Positions 16,664 to 26,644 of a DNA stretch of 64,000 nucleotides are shown one piece after another; position 1 is the stretch's first letter; each line of letters opens with the position of its first letter. A program made the translations under genes and the position numbers. The DNA lies in assembly GCF_003315175.1 (NCBI RefSeq), contig NZ_QNRQ01000004.1:62001-126000 (forward strand), read 5' to 3'. Under the pieces are notes generated by a model. The model searched no databases, had not been told where the DNA came from, and worked only from the letters and a program-made list of their open reading frames with translations. This DNA is from Eoetvoesiella caeni. Lineage in GTDB: Bacteria > Pseudomonadota > Gammaproteobacteria > Burkholderiales > Burkholderiaceae_B.

Positions 16664-17628
16664 GGCTTGCGCAACAAGCCCGAGCCAATCGCCAATTGCG
16701 CTTCCGCCTGTGCGCCCATGCGCTTGACCAGGCTGCCGGCGTCTTCCACTTCATGTATCAGGTCGACCACTTCGCCGGCCCAGACCATGGCTGTGTCGTA
16801 GTCACCGTCGCCGGCGGCGGCCCAGAAAGCGGGGGTTTCCACGTCGGCAGCCTGCGCCAGGCTTTCTTCGCGGCCGCTCCAGCGCGCCATGAACTCATTA
16901 TGCAAAGCGCGGCCGGTATAGCCGTTTGGCCAGTCGTAGCCCCTGACGATGTCGAAGACACGCGTACGCTGCGTTTGGTTTCCTTGGGCGCCCACAATGC
17001 GCTGCTTGGCCTGGTCATGTCCCAGGGCTTCGCTGGTTGCATAAAACCGCGTCCCCAGCAAAGCGCCCTGCGCGCCCAGCATCAAGGCTGCGGCAATGCC
17101 GCGGCCGTCGGCTATCCCGCCCGCGGCCACGACCGGGACGGAGCCGACAGCGTCGACCACTGCCGGAACCAAAGGCAGGGTCGCGCGCGCGCCGCCATGT
17201 CCGCCGCCTTCAGTACCCTGCGCCACGATCAGGTCGGCGCCGGCCTCGCGGGCCTGCACGGCACCGGCAACATCCTGTACCTGGCAGATCAGCTTGCACC
17301 CCGCCGCTTTGATGCGGGCGGCATAAGGGGCGGGGTCGCCGAAAGACAACATGACGGCATGCGGCTGAAATTGCAGCACCAGCTCCAGTATGCCGTCGCC
17401 TATCGCCCACGTGATCAACCCGGCACCCCAGGGTCGGCTGGCCTGAGCCTGGGCCAGCGCCAATTCGGTCTTCAGCCAGGCAGGGTCGCCATAGCCGCCC
17501 CCGACCATGCCCAGTCCTCCGGCGTTGGACACCGCGGCCGCCAAACGGCCGCCCGCAACGCCTCCCATGGGTCCAAGCACAATGGGGTGATCCAGACCGA
17601 ACATTTCGGTCAAAGCCGTAACTATCAT
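16660..17628 (-). CDS. Nitronate monooxygenase family flavoprotein
   Basis: 322 residues, FMN-dependent TIM barrel. It opens with HPIVLGPMGGVAGGRLAAAV (FMN loop) and has GTEGGGHGG, which holds the proposed catalytic His, the phosphate-binding VVAAGGIADGRGIAAAL, and LGTRFYATSEA. Members oxidise alkyl nitronates; many NMO-like proteins in proteobacteria have other, unknown substrates. It overlaps the GST gene by 4 bases. ATG 17628 directly precedes the conserved N-terminus. Confidence 0.9.
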   Translation of the reverse strand: MIVTALTEMFGLDHPIVLGPMGGVAGGRLAAAVSNAGGLGMVGGGYGDPAWLKTELALAQAQASRPWGAGLITWAIGDGILELVLQFQPHAVMLSFGDPAPYAARIKAAGCKLICQVQDVAGAVQAREAGADLIVAQGTEGGGHGGARATLPLVPAVVDAVGSVPVVAAGGIADGRGIAAALMLGAQGALLGTRFYATSEALGHDQAKQRIVGAQGNQTQRTRVFDIVRGYDWPNGYTGRALHNEFMARWSGREESLAQAADVETPAFWAAAGDGDYDTAMVWAGEVVDLIHEVEDAGSLVKRMGAQAEAQLAIGSGLLRKP

Positions 17629-17665
17629 GACGCCTCTCCTGATCGAGCCGCCGCAAGTTGCTTGT

Positions 17666-18649
17666 TTATTCGGCGGTATCGCTATGTTTGCCTGGCTGTT
17701 CGACCGAACCGGCAGGCTGTTTGTCCATTCGTACGCCTATATGGCGCTGGCGGCGGCTGCGGGCCAGTTCGACCTGCTTCTGGCGTTCGCGAAACCGCTG
17801 CATCTGCTCTTCCGAGTGCTTGCCGTAGCAATGCGGGCAACTAATGCCTTCGACAAACAAGTCTGAAGCCCTGTCGGCCGCCCCAAGCGGCTGACGGCAG
17901 GCGCGGCACAACTCATAGTGGCCCTGATCCAGCCCGTGAACCACCGACACGCGTTCATCGAATACGAAGCACTCGCCATCCCAGCGGCTTTGCTCGGACG
18001 GTACGGTTTCCAGGTACTTCAGGATACCGCCCTCCAGATGATAAACCTGTTCGAAACCCTGCGAGCGCAAGTACGCGGTGGATTTTTCGCAGCGTATGCC
18101 GCCTGTGCAGAACATGGCGACCCGGGTTTTCTTGTTCAGAAGCCCGCCCTCGCCCGATTGCTCTTGCACCCACTGCGGGAACTCGGTAAAGCTTTCGGTG
18201 TGCGGATTGACGGCGCCGGCAAACGAGCCGATGGATACTTCGTAGTCGTTGCGCACGTCGACCACGACGACATCCGGATCGTCGATCAGGGCGTTCCATT
18301 CGTCTGGCTTGACGTAGGTTCCGGCCATGGACTGAGCCTGCACATTAGGGATGCCCATCGTGACGATTTCACGCTTGAGCTTGACCTTGAGCCGGTAAAA
18401 CGGCATTTCCTGCGCCCAGGATTCTTTGTGGCTTAGCGCGGCCATGCGCGGATCGGCGCGCAAATAGGCCAATACCGCCTGAACCCCTTCGGACGGCCCG
18501 GCGATCGTGCCGTTTATGCCTTCTTCGGCCAGCAGCAACGTGCCTTTAACCTCGTGGCGCTCGCAAAAATCGAACAACGGCTCGCGCAGCGCGCGATAGT
18601 CGGGCAAATGGACGAATTTGTAAAGTGCAGCAACCAGAAAATGAGCCAT
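17666..18649 (-). CDS. trhO: tRNA uridine(34) 5-hydroxylase / rhodanese-related protein (YceA)
   Basis: 327 residues from ATG 18649 (MAHFLVAALYKF, the usual TrhO start); the longer frame adds 22 poorly conserved residues. The N-terminal acylphosphatase-like region contains LLAEEGINGTIAG. The central rhodanese domain has VVDVRNDYEVSIGSFAGAVN and the active loop FCTGGIRCEKS, with the conserved cysteines. The C-terminal zinc-like region has CRACRQPL and CPHCYGKHS. TrhO forms 5-hydroxyuridine at the tRNA wobble position using oxygen. It is followed after 37 bases by the nitronate monooxygenase gene. Confidence 0.93.
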   Translation of the reverse strand: MAHFLVAALYKFVHLPDYRALREPLFDFCERHEVKGTLLLAEEGINGTIAGPSEGVQAVLAYLRADPRMAALSHKESWAQEMPFYRLKVKLKREIVTMGIPNVQAQSMAGTYVKPDEWNALIDDPDVVVVDVRNDYEVSIGSFAGAVNPHTESFTEFPQWVQEQSGEGGLLNKKTRVAMFCTGGIRCEKSTAYLRSQGFEQVYHLEGGILKYLETVPSEQSRWDGECFVFDERVSVVHGLDQGHYELCRACRQPLGAADRASDLFVEGISCPHCYGKHSEEQMQRFRERQKQVELARSRRQRHIGVRMDKQPAGSVEQPGKHSDTAE

Positions 18650-18783
18650 GGCGTATTGATGAGGCAAAGACCCGCCTGCCTGGCGCAGCCCAGGCGCATG
18701 CGGAACCTTCGACAAATGGGTAAAACGGCTATTTTACCCGTACGCGCAAAGCCGGCCTTGATAGGCCGCAAGCAACAATGGAA

Positions 18784-18942
18784 TTATTTGTCGCGCCGAC
18801 GGTCGTAGCGTTCGTTACCTACACCGCCCATGCTGATGATGCGCTTGGCCGATACCTGCTTGGCCCTTGCATTATTGATGTCTTGCTGGACGGTGCTGCG
18901 CAAGGGGCGGAACTGAGTAGGGGTACGCGGTTTAACCAACAT
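18784..18942 (-). CDS. Small basic hypothetical protein (52 aa)
   Basis: An ATG at 18942 has GAGG seven bases upstream and opens a 52-residue frame, MLVKPRTPTQFRPLRSTVQQ at the N-terminus and GNERYDRRRDK at the C-terminus. The product is basic and rich in Arg and Gln, with no membrane segment or known motif. It fills the gap between trhO and the divergent dehydrogenase. The ribosome site and sensible composition support a real gene; I do not recognise the family. Confidence 0.6.
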   Translation of the reverse strand: MLVKPRTPTQFRPLRSTVQQDINNARAKQVSAKRIISMGGVGNERYDRRRDK

Positions 18943-19130
18943 CAAAAAACCTCACTATATAGAGTAAAGTAATCATGAAGCAGCCTTGCGGCCGATGTTC
19001 AAGTTGTTGTAACACTGTAGCTCAGGCCGTAAGATAACACCAGTTTGCCGACAAATTGATGACAGTTGGGGAAATTACCAATGCGTGATGCCGCTATATC
19101 CGTGCCACCTCGACTATTATGGCGCCGCTT

Positions 19131-20147
19131 ATGAACGTCACTATTCCCGATGACTATCAGGATTGCGTCCGTTATCTGCATTGCTTCGAGAAGCTTGCGC
19201 GCCACGGTGTGCAGGTATTCAACGACAGCACCAAAAACTTGGCCGACCTGGCGGCACGCCTGGTCACGGCAGACGCCATCGTGCTTACCCGCGAACGCAC
19301 TGCGGTTTCAGCCGCCCTGCTCGACCGCCTGCCCAGGCTGCGCTTTATCAGCCAGACAGGAAGCATCGGCCCTCATGTCGACCTGGACGCCTGCACCGCC
19401 AGGGGCATAGCCGTGGCCGATGGGCGCGGAAGCGGGGTAAGCAGCTCTACCGCCGAACTGGCCTGGGCCTTGGTACTGGCCAGCCGGCGCCACCTGCTTG
19501 CCGAAGCCAACCGCCTGCGCGACGGCCTCTGGCAAGGCCATCTGGGCCGCCAACTAAAAGGCCGGCGCCTGGGCATCTGGAGCTATGGCCGCATAGGCCG
19601 GCAGGTCGCCGCCTACGGCAAAGCGTTCGGCATGGAGGTCTGGGTATGGGGCGGCCCAGGCTCTACAGCCAGCGCGCGCGCCGACGGATACGCCGTGGCG
19701 CCCTCGCGCGAGGCCTTTTTTATCGACAGCGACGTTGTAAGCCTGCATTTGCGCCTTGTTCCTGAAACGCGCGGCATTATTACACTGGCCGACCTTTCGC
19801 TAATGAAGCCTACGGGGCTGCTTGTAAACACCAGCCGCGCCGAGCTGCTTGCGCCCCACGCGCTGGAACGCGCGCTGCGCCAGGGCCGGCCCGGGTTCGC
19901 CGCCGTCGATGTCTACGAAGAAGAGCCCGTGCTCGGAGCCCGCCACCCTCTTCTACAGCTGCCCAACGCCCTGTGTACTCCGCATATCGGCTTTGTTGAA
20001 CAAGACAATTACGAATCCGCTTACGGCGCCGCTTTTGACAATATCGCGCGCTACGCCGCCGGCGAGCCCGTAAGCCTGCTCAATCCCGAAGTCCAGCAGC
20101 ACGAGCGGCAAAAATCATTGCCCGTCTATTCTGAAACGAGAACATAA
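19131..20147 (+). CDS. D-2-hydroxyacid dehydrogenase family protein
   Basis: 338 residues from ATG 19131 ([11 protein letters not shown], the usual family start); ATG 19119 adds four residues. The NAD-binding turn is [12 protein letters not shown] at about 148-159, slightly unlike the usual GxGxxG. The catalytic Arg is in [10 protein letters not shown], the Glu region in VYEEEPVLG, and the catalytic His in [14 protein letters not shown]. It would reduce a 2-keto acid with NAD(P)H, or the reverse; the substrate is not predictable. The stop is 2 bases before mmsA, so the two form an operon, perhaps for catabolism of a branched or beta-hydroxy acid. Confidence 0.9.
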   Translation: MNVTIPDDYQDCVRYLHCFEKLARHGVQVFNDSTKNLADLAARLVTADAIVLTRERTAVSAALLDRLPRLRFISQTGSIGPHVDLDACTARGIAVADGRGSGVSSSTAELAWALVLASRRHLLAEANRLRDGLWQGHLGRQLKGRRLGIWSYGRIGRQVAAYGKAFGMEVWVWGGPGSTASARADGYAVAPSREAFFIDSDVVSLHLRLVPETRGIITLADLSLMKPTGLLVNTSRAELLAPHALERALRQGRPGFAAVDVYEEEPVLGARHPLLQLPNALCTPHIGFVEQDNYESAYGAAFDNIARYAAGEPVSLLNPEVQQHERQKSLPVYSETRT

Positions 20148-20149
20148 CC

Positions 20150-21661
20150 ATGACACCCTTTACCGACAGCGCCGATGTCAGCCACTTCATCAATGGGCAG
20201 GCAAGCAAAGGAGCCGGCACACGGCGCCAGGACGTCTACAACCCCGCCCTGGGCAGCGTTGCGCGCCAAGTCGTGCTGGCCGAAACGGCCGATGTCGACG
20301 CGGCCGTCGCCAGCGCCGAACAGGCTTTCCCGGCGTGGGCCGACACGCCGCCGCTGCGCCGTGCACGAATTCTATTCAAGTTTCTTGAGCTGATGAACCA
20401 GCACCGCGACGCCCTGGCCGCCATCATCACCGCCGAACATGGCAAGGTCTTTAGCGATGCCCAGGGCGAAGTCTCGCGCGGCATCGACGTCATCGAATTT
20501 GCTTGCGGCATTCCGCAATTGCTCAAGGGCGACTTTACCGAGCAGGTCTCCCACGGCATCGACAACTGGAGCCTGCGCCAGCCGCTGGGCGTCGTGGCCG
20601 GCGTAACGCCTTTCAACTTTCCTTGCATGGTTCCCTGCTGGATGTTCCCGGTAGCCATCGCGGCGGGCAACTGCTTTGTGCTTAAACCCAGCGAGCGCGA
20701 CCCCTCGGCCGCGCTGTACATGGCCCAGTTGCTCAAGCAAGCCGGCCTGCCCGACGGGGTCTTCAATGTCGTACAGGGCGACAAAGTCGCCGTCGACGCC
20801 CTGCTTGCCCACCCCGGCGTCAAGGCCGTCAGTTTTGTAGGATCCACCCCAATCGCGCATTACATATACCAGCAAGGCGCGCATTTCGGCAAACGGGTAC
20901 AGGCACTGGGAGGCGCCAAAAACCATCTGGTCGTCATGCCCGATGCCGACCTGGATCAAGTCGTCGATGCCTTGACGGGAGCGGCCTACGGTTCGGCCGG
21001 CGAGCGTTGCATGGCCATCTCGGTCGCGGTGCTGGTGGGCGACGTTGCCGACAAGATCATGCCCCGGCTGGCGCAACGCGCCAAAGACCTGATCATTAAA
21101 AATGGCATGGAAGCCGATGCGGAAATGGGCCCGGTGATCAGCCGCCAGGCTCTGGAGCGCATCGAAGGCTATATCGCGCTGGGCGTACAAGAAGGCGCCG
21201 AGCTGGTTGTGGACGGACGCGGCATCAAGGTGCCGGGCCACGAAAACGGCTTTTTCACCGGCGGCACTCTATTCGACCATGTCACCCCGCAGATGCGCAT
21301 CTACAAAGAAGAAATTTTCGGCCCGGTGCTGGCCTGCATACGGGTGAACGATTTCGCCACAGCCGTCGATCTCATCAATTCGCATGAATTCGGCAATGGC
21401 GTCTCGTGCTATACACGCGACGGCCACATCGCCCGCGAATTCGGCCGGCGTATCCAGGTCGGCATGGTTGGCATCAATGTGCCCATTCCGGTCCCGATGG
21501 CCTGGCATGGCTTCGGCGGCTGGAACAAGTCGCTATTCGGCGACACCCATGCCTATGGCGAAGAAGGCGTACGCTTCTACACCAAGCAAAAAAGCATTAT
21601 GCAGCGGTGGCCCGAAAGCACCGCCAAGGGCGCGGAATTTGCCATGCCCACGCATAAATGA
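20150..21661 (+). CDS. mmsA: CoA-acylating methylmalonate-semialdehyde dehydrogenase
   Basis: 503 residues, aldehyde dehydrogenase superfamily. The NAD-binding segment is [12 protein letters not shown] and the catalytic Cys287 lies in [18 protein letters not shown]. The MmsA-type phrases [17 protein letters not shown] and [20 protein letters not shown] distinguish it from ordinary ALDHs. It oxidises (methyl)malonate semialdehyde with CoA to propionyl- or acetyl-CoA in valine, inositol or beta-alanine breakdown. It sits in an operon with the upstream D-2-hydroxyacid dehydrogenase; no mmsB is adjacent. Confidence 0.94.
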   Translation: MTPFTDSADVSHFINGQASKGAGTRRQDVYNPALGSVARQVVLAETADVDAAVASAEQAFPAWADTPPLRRARILFKFLELMNQHRDALAAIITAEHGKVFSDAQGEVSRGIDVIEFACGIPQLLKGDFTEQVSHGIDNWSLRQPLGVVAGVTPFNFPCMVPCWMFPVAIAAGNCFVLKPSERDPSAALYMAQLLKQAGLPDGVFNVVQGDKVAVDALLAHPGVKAVSFVGSTPIAHYIYQQGAHFGKRVQALGGAKNHLVVMPDADLDQVVDALTGAAYGSAGERCMAISVAVLVGDVADKIMPRLAQRAKDLIIKNGMEADAEMGPVISRQALERIEGYIALGVQEGAELVVDGRGIKVPGHENGFFTGGTLFDHVTPQMRIYKEEIFGPVLACIRVNDFATAVDLINSHEFGNGVSCYTRDGHIAREFGRRIQVGMVGINVPIPVPMAWHGFGGWNKSLFGDTHAYGEEGVRFYTKQKSIMQRWPESTAKGAEFAMPTHK

Positions 21662-21713
21662 CGAAACTCAACAGGGCCGTCCGAATACTAAGACAGCCTT
21701 ACTTTGCGGCGGC

Positions 21714-22907
21714 TTATTTAAGCACCGCTGCAAAAGCCTGGGCCACGCGGTCGACATTGCTGGTGTTGAGCCCCGCCACGCAAATGCGGCCGGATTCGAT
21801 AATGTAGACGCCGAAGCGCTCGATCAGCTCGTGCATATGCGGCGCCAATGCCGGGGCATAGCTGAACATGCCGCTTTGCGCCATCAGGAAATCCCAATCG
21901 TAGGCCGGATGGTGCTGCACCAAGCCCCGGTGCAACTGAGTTCGCATGGCCTGGATGCGCTCGCGCATGGCGTTGACTTCGGCTTCCCACATAGGGCGCA
22001 GTTGCGGGTCGAGCAGAACCGTTTCCACCACATGGCCGCCGTATGCCGGGGGACTGGAATAATTGCGGCGCACGGCCTGCTGCATCTGCCCCAGCGCACG
22101 CGAGGCCTCGTCGGCGTCGGCGCACACCATGCTCAAGCCGCCGCAGCGCTCGCCGTACAGCGAGAAAATCTTGGAAAACGAATTGGCCACCAAAAACGAC
22201 TGGCCCGCCCGCACCAAGGCCCGCACAAGATAAGCGTCCTGATCGAACCCTTCCCCCAGGCCCTGGTAGGCCATATCCAGGAACGGCAGCAGCTTGCGCT
22301 CTGCCACGATTTGCACAATCTCGTCCCACTGGGCATGGCTTAGATCAGCCCCGGTCGGGTTATGGCAGCAAGGGTGCAAAAGCACGATTGTTTCTGCGGC
22401 AAGGGTACGGAAATAGGCCGACATGGCGGCAAAATCCAGCCTTTGCGTAACCGGGTCGAAGTACGGATAAGTCTCGACGGAAAACCCCGCGCCTTCAAAA
22501 ATGGCGCGATGGTTGTCCCATGTGGGACTGCTGATGCGCGCGGACGAATTCGGAAAGAACTTGCGCAATAGGTCGCTGCCAACCTTAAGCGCCCCCGACC
22601 CGCCCACTGTCTGGATGGTAGCCACACGCCCCGACCCGACCGCCTCGGAGTGCTCTCCGAACACAATGCCCTGCACCGCCTTGCAATAGGCCGGGCTGCC
22701 GCTCATGGGCAAGTAGGTGCACGGCGCGGTCGATGCGTTGACTACTTTTTGCGCCCGCTGCACCGATTCAAGCCGAGGGATGTTGCCCTCGTTGTCGTAG
22801 TACAAGCCAATGCTGAGGTTGATTTTTTCAGGGCGAGGGTCGTCGCGATAAGCCAGCTGCAAAGTCAGTATGGGGTCGCCTGCGTAGGCCGATAACGTGC
22901 TGAACAA
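21714..22907 (-). CDS. tyrB: Aromatic amino acid aminotransferase
   Basis: 397 residues from a TTG at 22907 with AGGAAG five bases upstream. This start gives FSTLSAYAGDPILTL, which matches the fixed N-terminus of family I aspartate/tyrosine aminotransferases; the 47 further in-frame residues are not conserved. The PLP lysine is in NSFSKIFSLYGERCGGL (about residue 246). LLHPCCHNPTGADL, LDMAYQGLGEG and the C-terminal SGRICVAGLN complete the pattern. It transaminates tyrosine, phenylalanine and possibly aspartate with 2-oxoglutarate. It is convergent with mmsA. Confidence 0.92.
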   Translation of the reverse strand: MFSTLSAYAGDPILTLQLAYRDDPRPEKINLSIGLYYDNEGNIPRLESVQRAQKVVNASTAPCTYLPMSGSPAYCKAVQGIVFGEHSEAVGSGRVATIQTVGGSGALKVGSDLLRKFFPNSSARISSPTWDNHRAIFEGAGFSVETYPYFDPVTQRLDFAAMSAYFRTLAAETIVLLHPCCHNPTGADLSHAQWDEIVQIVAERKLLPFLDMAYQGLGEGFDQDAYLVRALVRAGQSFLVANSFSKIFSLYGERCGGLSMVCADADEASRALGQMQQAVRRNYSSPPAYGGHVVETVLLDPQLRPMWEAEVNAMRERIQAMRTQLHRGLVQHHPAYDWDFLMAQSGMFSYAPALAPHMHELIERFGVYIIESGRICVAGLNTSNVDRVAQAFAAVLK

Positions 22908-23072
22908 GATTCTTCCTGTACGCCGGGAACCCCGGCAAGCGGTTAATAGTGTTAGCCATTTTATACTGGCGACAGGCCATGCGGCGTCAGCTTGCCGCCG
23001 TTGCGGCCTGGCGACCGTGATGCCAGCGTAAAAGCCGCCGCTCGGCAACTGAATAGTCGGCCAAGTTCCGCA

Positions 23073-23783
23073 TCAACGCCGGTATACCAGCATCCGGCCC
23101 TTGTAGGGGGCAGCCGGACTGTCGGCTTGCGGCGGCAGACTGCTTAATTGCATGTCCTGTTGCAGCGCAAAGCCAAGCGCGGCCATATTGCGGTTGAATG
23201 CCGGGCGGTGCCCGCGGTTGGGATCGACGATCCAGACCTCGGCATCGTCCACTGCATGCTGGTCGATGAATGCCGCGAGTTCGGCCGGCATGTCTCTGTC
23301 GTATAGCAAGTCGCTGCCGATTATAAGATCGTACCGGCTCGACAGCTGTATGCGCCCGGCATCCAATATGGACGCGGGACGCGCCTCGCCCCATTGGCCA
23401 TGTTTGTATCTCAATGAAGCGCACAAGTCATTCAGCAGCAGGTTTTCCCGCAAGAAGTCCCCCGCCAGGGGATGGCAGTCGCTGGCGGTAATGCGCGCGC
23501 CGCGGCGATGGCCCACCAAGCTGGCCAGGCCAAGGCCGCAGCCTATTTCGAGTATTTTTTCGTCGGCGCAAACCGGCCGCAAGGCCAATTGCGCCGCCAG
23601 ATGAAGAGCCGACGGCCATAACAGGCCGAACAGCGGCCAGACGGCGGGGCCGATGCCAAGACGCTCGGCTGCGCCGTCAGGGTCGTAGTATTGCTGGCGG
23701 TCCAGCAAAGAGCGAATAAAAAGATTACCAACGCCCGCTATGGCGATACTTTCCAGCTTGGTTCGATAGCCGGGCATCGTCAT
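23073..23783 (-). CDS. Class I SAM-dependent methyltransferase, METTL21/lysine-methyltransferase-like
   Basis: 236 residues. The SAM-binding glycine loop is ILEIGCGLGLASLVG at about 97-111, and the post-motif DLIIGSDLLYDRDMP resembles the D-L-L-Y-D stretch of seven-beta-strand protein lysine methyltransferases (METTL20/21 group). The upstream PAVWPLFGLLWPSALHLAAQL resembles the W-P-S/A pattern found before motif I in that group. The substrate is unknown. It stands alone; 165 bases separate it from the tyrB start. Confidence 0.78.
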   Translation of the reverse strand: MTMPGYRTKLESIAIAGVGNLFIRSLLDRQQYYDPDGAAERLGIGPAVWPLFGLLWPSALHLAAQLALRPVCADEKILEIGCGLGLASLVGHRRGARITASDCHPLAGDFLRENLLLNDLCASLRYKHGQWGEARPASILDAGRIQLSSRYDLIIGSDLLYDRDMPAELAAFIDQHAVDDAEVWIVDPNRGHRPAFNRNMAALGFALQQDMQLSSLPPQADSPAAPYKGRMLVYRR

Positions 23784-24074
23784 GAACGCAACATGAGAAC
23801 ACGCTCCAGAGGATAAAGACCTTCAGAGTATGGCCCACTTATGTCAAAAGACCAAACATGGCCCCAGCAACCGGCGGCAGGCTCGGACCGCCTCGCGGCC
23901 CGACCGCGCGTACATACTCCACGGAACGATGGAGCCGTAAACTGACATTACGCTTAATACGTAAATTTTGCATGTATTTGTAAAGGGCGCCAAGCCTGCA
24001 AAAGGCGATGCAAGGGCTTGCTGCGGGCATGTACTTTGCTAAACCAGCGGAAACGACGATTCCGTGAGACAAAT

Positions 24075-24857
24075 ATGAATACACGAGCAAAGTATGAACA
24101 TGTATTTGCGTGCCTTTCGATGGCGGGAAGCGAAGTTTCCAATCAGCGCTCACGCAACGAACCTCATGGCGCCAGCGGATTGAGTCGAAGGCGCTTCGTG
24201 CAGGCGGCCTTGGCCCTGCCGGTCGTCAGCGCGCTTGCGGCTTGCAGTGAAAAGACCAAGCCGGTCCAGGTGGGGCGCATATTTTTTTCAGCCGACGAAT
24301 ACAAATTCGTCAAGGCCGCCACAGCGCGCTTGATACCCGGCACGGCCGACGATCCGGGGGCCTTGCAAGCCGATGTGCCGTTTTTTATCGATATGCAGCT
24401 TGCCGGTCCTTATGGGCGGGCCGATCGCTGGTATATGGAAGGTCCATGGGCCGACGGCACAGAGCAGCAGGGCTATCAATTAAAGGAAACTCCCGCGCAG
24501 CTATATCGCAAGGCCATTGCCGCAATCAACGATCACTGCCGCAGCCAATACGGCAAGGTATACGCCGACCTGAGCGAGCAGCAACAAGACCAGGTGCTGC
24601 ACGACATGGACGACAACAAGATCAAGCTCAAAGACTTCCCGGCCCAGGCCTTCTTCGCGATTCTTTGGCAGAACACCCAGGAAGGCTTTCTTTCCGACCC
24701 GATGTACGGCGGCAATCGCAATTTCGCGGGCTGGAAACTGATCGGGTTCCCCGGCCCCCGCTACAACTACGTCGACGAGATCACAAAGTACGGCAAGCCT
24801 TATGCCTTGCCGCCCGTCGGCCTGATGGGCCGGGATGGTTCGGTCCTGAATCTATGA
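24075..24857 (+). CDS. Gluconate 2-dehydrogenase subunit 3 family protein (Tat lipoprotein)
   Basis: 260 residues from ATG 24075. The N-terminus has a twin-arginine signal SRRRFVQAALALPVVSALAA ending in a lipobox-like ALAAC, so it is probably exported folded and lipid-anchored. The mature part has the subunit 3 features FSADEYKFVKAATARLIP, DVPFFIDMQLAGPYG, QAFFAILWQNTQEGFLSDP and GWKLIGFPGPRYNY. Subunit 3 assists assembly and export of the flavoprotein encoded 10 bases downstream. The start is uncertain; the Met at 24120 is an alternative. Confidence 0.9.
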   Translation: MNTRAKYEHVFACLSMAGSEVSNQRSRNEPHGASGLSRRRFVQAALALPVVSALAACSEKTKPVQVGRIFFSADEYKFVKAATARLIPGTADDPGALQADVPFFIDMQLAGPYGRADRWYMEGPWADGTEQQGYQLKETPAQLYRKAIAAINDHCRSQYGKVYADLSEQQQDQVLHDMDDNKIKLKDFPAQAFFAILWQNTQEGFLSDPMYGGNRNFAGWKLIGFPGPRYNYVDEITKYGKPYALPPVGLMGRDGSVLNL

Positions 24858-24867
24858 AGGAGCAAGA

Positions 24868-26631
24868 ATGGCAACGAGACTGAAACCTGTCGATGTCGTG
24901 CTGGTGGGGTTCGGCTGGACCGCGTCCATCATCGCCCAGGAACTGACCGAGGAAGGAGTGCAGGTGCTGGCGCTGGAGCGCGGGGTGGATCGCGCCACCG
25001 TCCCGGACTTCGCCACTACCCACATACAGGACGAACTGAAATACGCGGTACGCAACGGCCTGTTCCAGGCGCCCATGCGCGAGACCCTGACCTTTCGCAA
25101 TACGCGCGACCAGGTGGCCTTGCCCATGCGCCATCTGGGCTCTTTCCGGCCAGGCGCCGGTGTGGGCGGCGCGGGCGTGCACTGGAACGGCCAGACATGG
25201 CGCTTTCTGCCCGACGACTTCATATGGCGTTCGCACACTGAAGAGCGCTATGGCGCGGGCTTCATACCGGCGGATCTGACCATTCAGGACTGGGGCGTCA
25301 CCTATGACGATCTGGAGCCTTATTACGACCGCTTCGAGTATTTGTGCGGTGTTTCCGGCAAGGCCGGCAATCTGCAAGGCAGCAAGCAGTCGGAAGGCAA
25401 TCCATTCGAGGGCGCGCGCAAGCGTGAATACCCACTGCCGCCGCTGGAGCGCAGCGTGGGTTCGCTGATGTTCGACAAGGCGGCCAAGGAGATGGGCTAC
25501 CAGCCTTTCGCCGCTCCGGCGGCCAATACTTCCCGGCCCTACCTGAACCCCCTGGGAGTCCAGATGGGCCAATGTACATACTGCGGCTTCTGCGAGTGGT
25601 TCGGTTGCGGCAATTATTCCAAGGCCTCGCCGCAATCGACCATACTGCCCGTGCTGCTGAAGAAGGACAATTTCTCGTACCGGACCGGCTGCGATGTTAC
25701 CAAAGTGCTGCTGGACAATACGGGTAAAAAGGCCAAAAGCGTTATCTACCGCGACCTGGAGGGCCGCGAATACGAGCAGCCCGCGCAACTGGTCATCCTG
25801 TGCGCCTTTGCCCAGCATAATGTGCATTTACTGCTGCTCTCTGGAATAGGCGAACCGTACAACCCCTTCACGAACACCGGCGTCACGGGCCGCAATTATG
25901 CCTACCAGATCACCTCGTCGGTAGAGGCTTTCGTTGATGAACTGATCAATCCGTACATGGGCGCCGGCGCGCTGGGCCAGGCCATAGACGAATTCAACGG
26001 CGACAATTTCGACCACGGCCCTGAAGGCTTCATCGGCGGCGGCTATATCGCCCTGTGGACGACCGGCGGCCGCCCTATTCTTCAGCACCATCTGCCCAAG
26101 GACGCGCCCAAATGGGGCGCCGGCTGGAAGAAGGCCATGGCGGAAAACTACTTGAAGAGCGTGGCCATCTCCACCCACGGCAGCGTGGTCAGCCAGCGCG
26201 GCGCCTACCTGGACCTCGACCCCAACTACAAAGATATCTACGGCAACCCCATGCTGCGCCTGACCTTCGATTTCCATGCCAACGACTACAAGATGTCGGC
26301 ATTCCTGACGGACAAGGCCGAAGGCATCGCCAAGGCGATGAAACCGCGCTCCATCGATGTGAAGAAACGCAAAGGCCCCTATTCCATTATTCCGTACCAG
26401 ACCACACACAATACCGGCGGTGCGGTCATGGGCGACGATCCGCGCACCAGCGTGGTCAACCGCTACCTGCAAAGCTGGGACGTGCACAATGTTTTCGTCG
26501 TAGGCGCATGCAACTTCCCCCAGAACGCCGGCTATAACCCCACCGGCACGGTGGGGGCCCTGGCCTATTGGGCCGCCGACGCCATACGTTCGATGTATCT
26601 GAAGAATCCTGGGCCGCTGGTCCAGGCCTGA
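24868..26631 (+). CDS. GMC family oxidoreductase, gluconate 2-dehydrogenase flavoprotein subunit
   Basis: 587 residues. The FAD-binding turn is VLVGFGWTASIIAQELTEEG near 9-28, followed by the family phrases GAGVGGAGVHWNGQTWRF and LGVQMGQCTYCGFCEWFGCG; the latter cysteines are typical of this dehydrogenase group. The C-terminal catalytic His and Asn lie in TTHNTGGAVMGDDP and NFPQNAGYNPTGTVGALAYW. It oxidises gluconate or a related polyol or aldonic acid in the periplasm and passes electrons to the triheme cytochrome encoded next. It has no signal of its own, so it is probably carried by the Tat signal of subunit 3. The exact substrate is uncertain. Confidence 0.92.
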   Translation: MATRLKPVDVVLVGFGWTASIIAQELTEEGVQVLALERGVDRATVPDFATTHIQDELKYAVRNGLFQAPMRETLTFRNTRDQVALPMRHLGSFRPGAGVGGAGVHWNGQTWRFLPDDFIWRSHTEERYGAGFIPADLTIQDWGVTYDDLEPYYDRFEYLCGVSGKAGNLQGSKQSEGNPFEGARKREYPLPPLERSVGSLMFDKAAKEMGYQPFAAPAANTSRPYLNPLGVQMGQCTYCGFCEWFGCGNYSKASPQSTILPVLLKKDNFSYRTGCDVTKVLLDNTGKKAKSVIYRDLEGREYEQPAQLVILCAFAQHNVHLLLLSGIGEPYNPFTNTGVTGRNYAYQITSSVEAFVDELINPYMGAGALGQAIDEFNGDNFDHGPEGFIGGGYIALWTTGGRPILQHHLPKDAPKWGAGWKKAMAENYLKSVAISTHGSVVSQRGAYLDLDPNYKDIYGNPMLRLTFDFHANDYKMSAFLTDKAEGIAKAMKPRSIDVKKRKGPYSIIPYQTTHNTGGAVMGDDPRTSVVNRYLQSWDVHNVFVVGACNFPQNAGYNPTGTVGALAYWAADAIRSMYLKNPGPLVQA

Positions 26632-26644
26632 CGCAGGAGGCGCC

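Noticed and set aside
16600-17844. 414-residue plus-strand frame
   Set aside because: Overlaps the antisense of nitronate monooxygenase and trhO, which are clear; no motif or ribosome site.
23839-24153. 104-residue minus-strand frame in the gap before the gluconate dehydrogenase genes
   Set aside because: No ribosome site, unstructured composition, and it overlaps the start of the subunit 3 gene.
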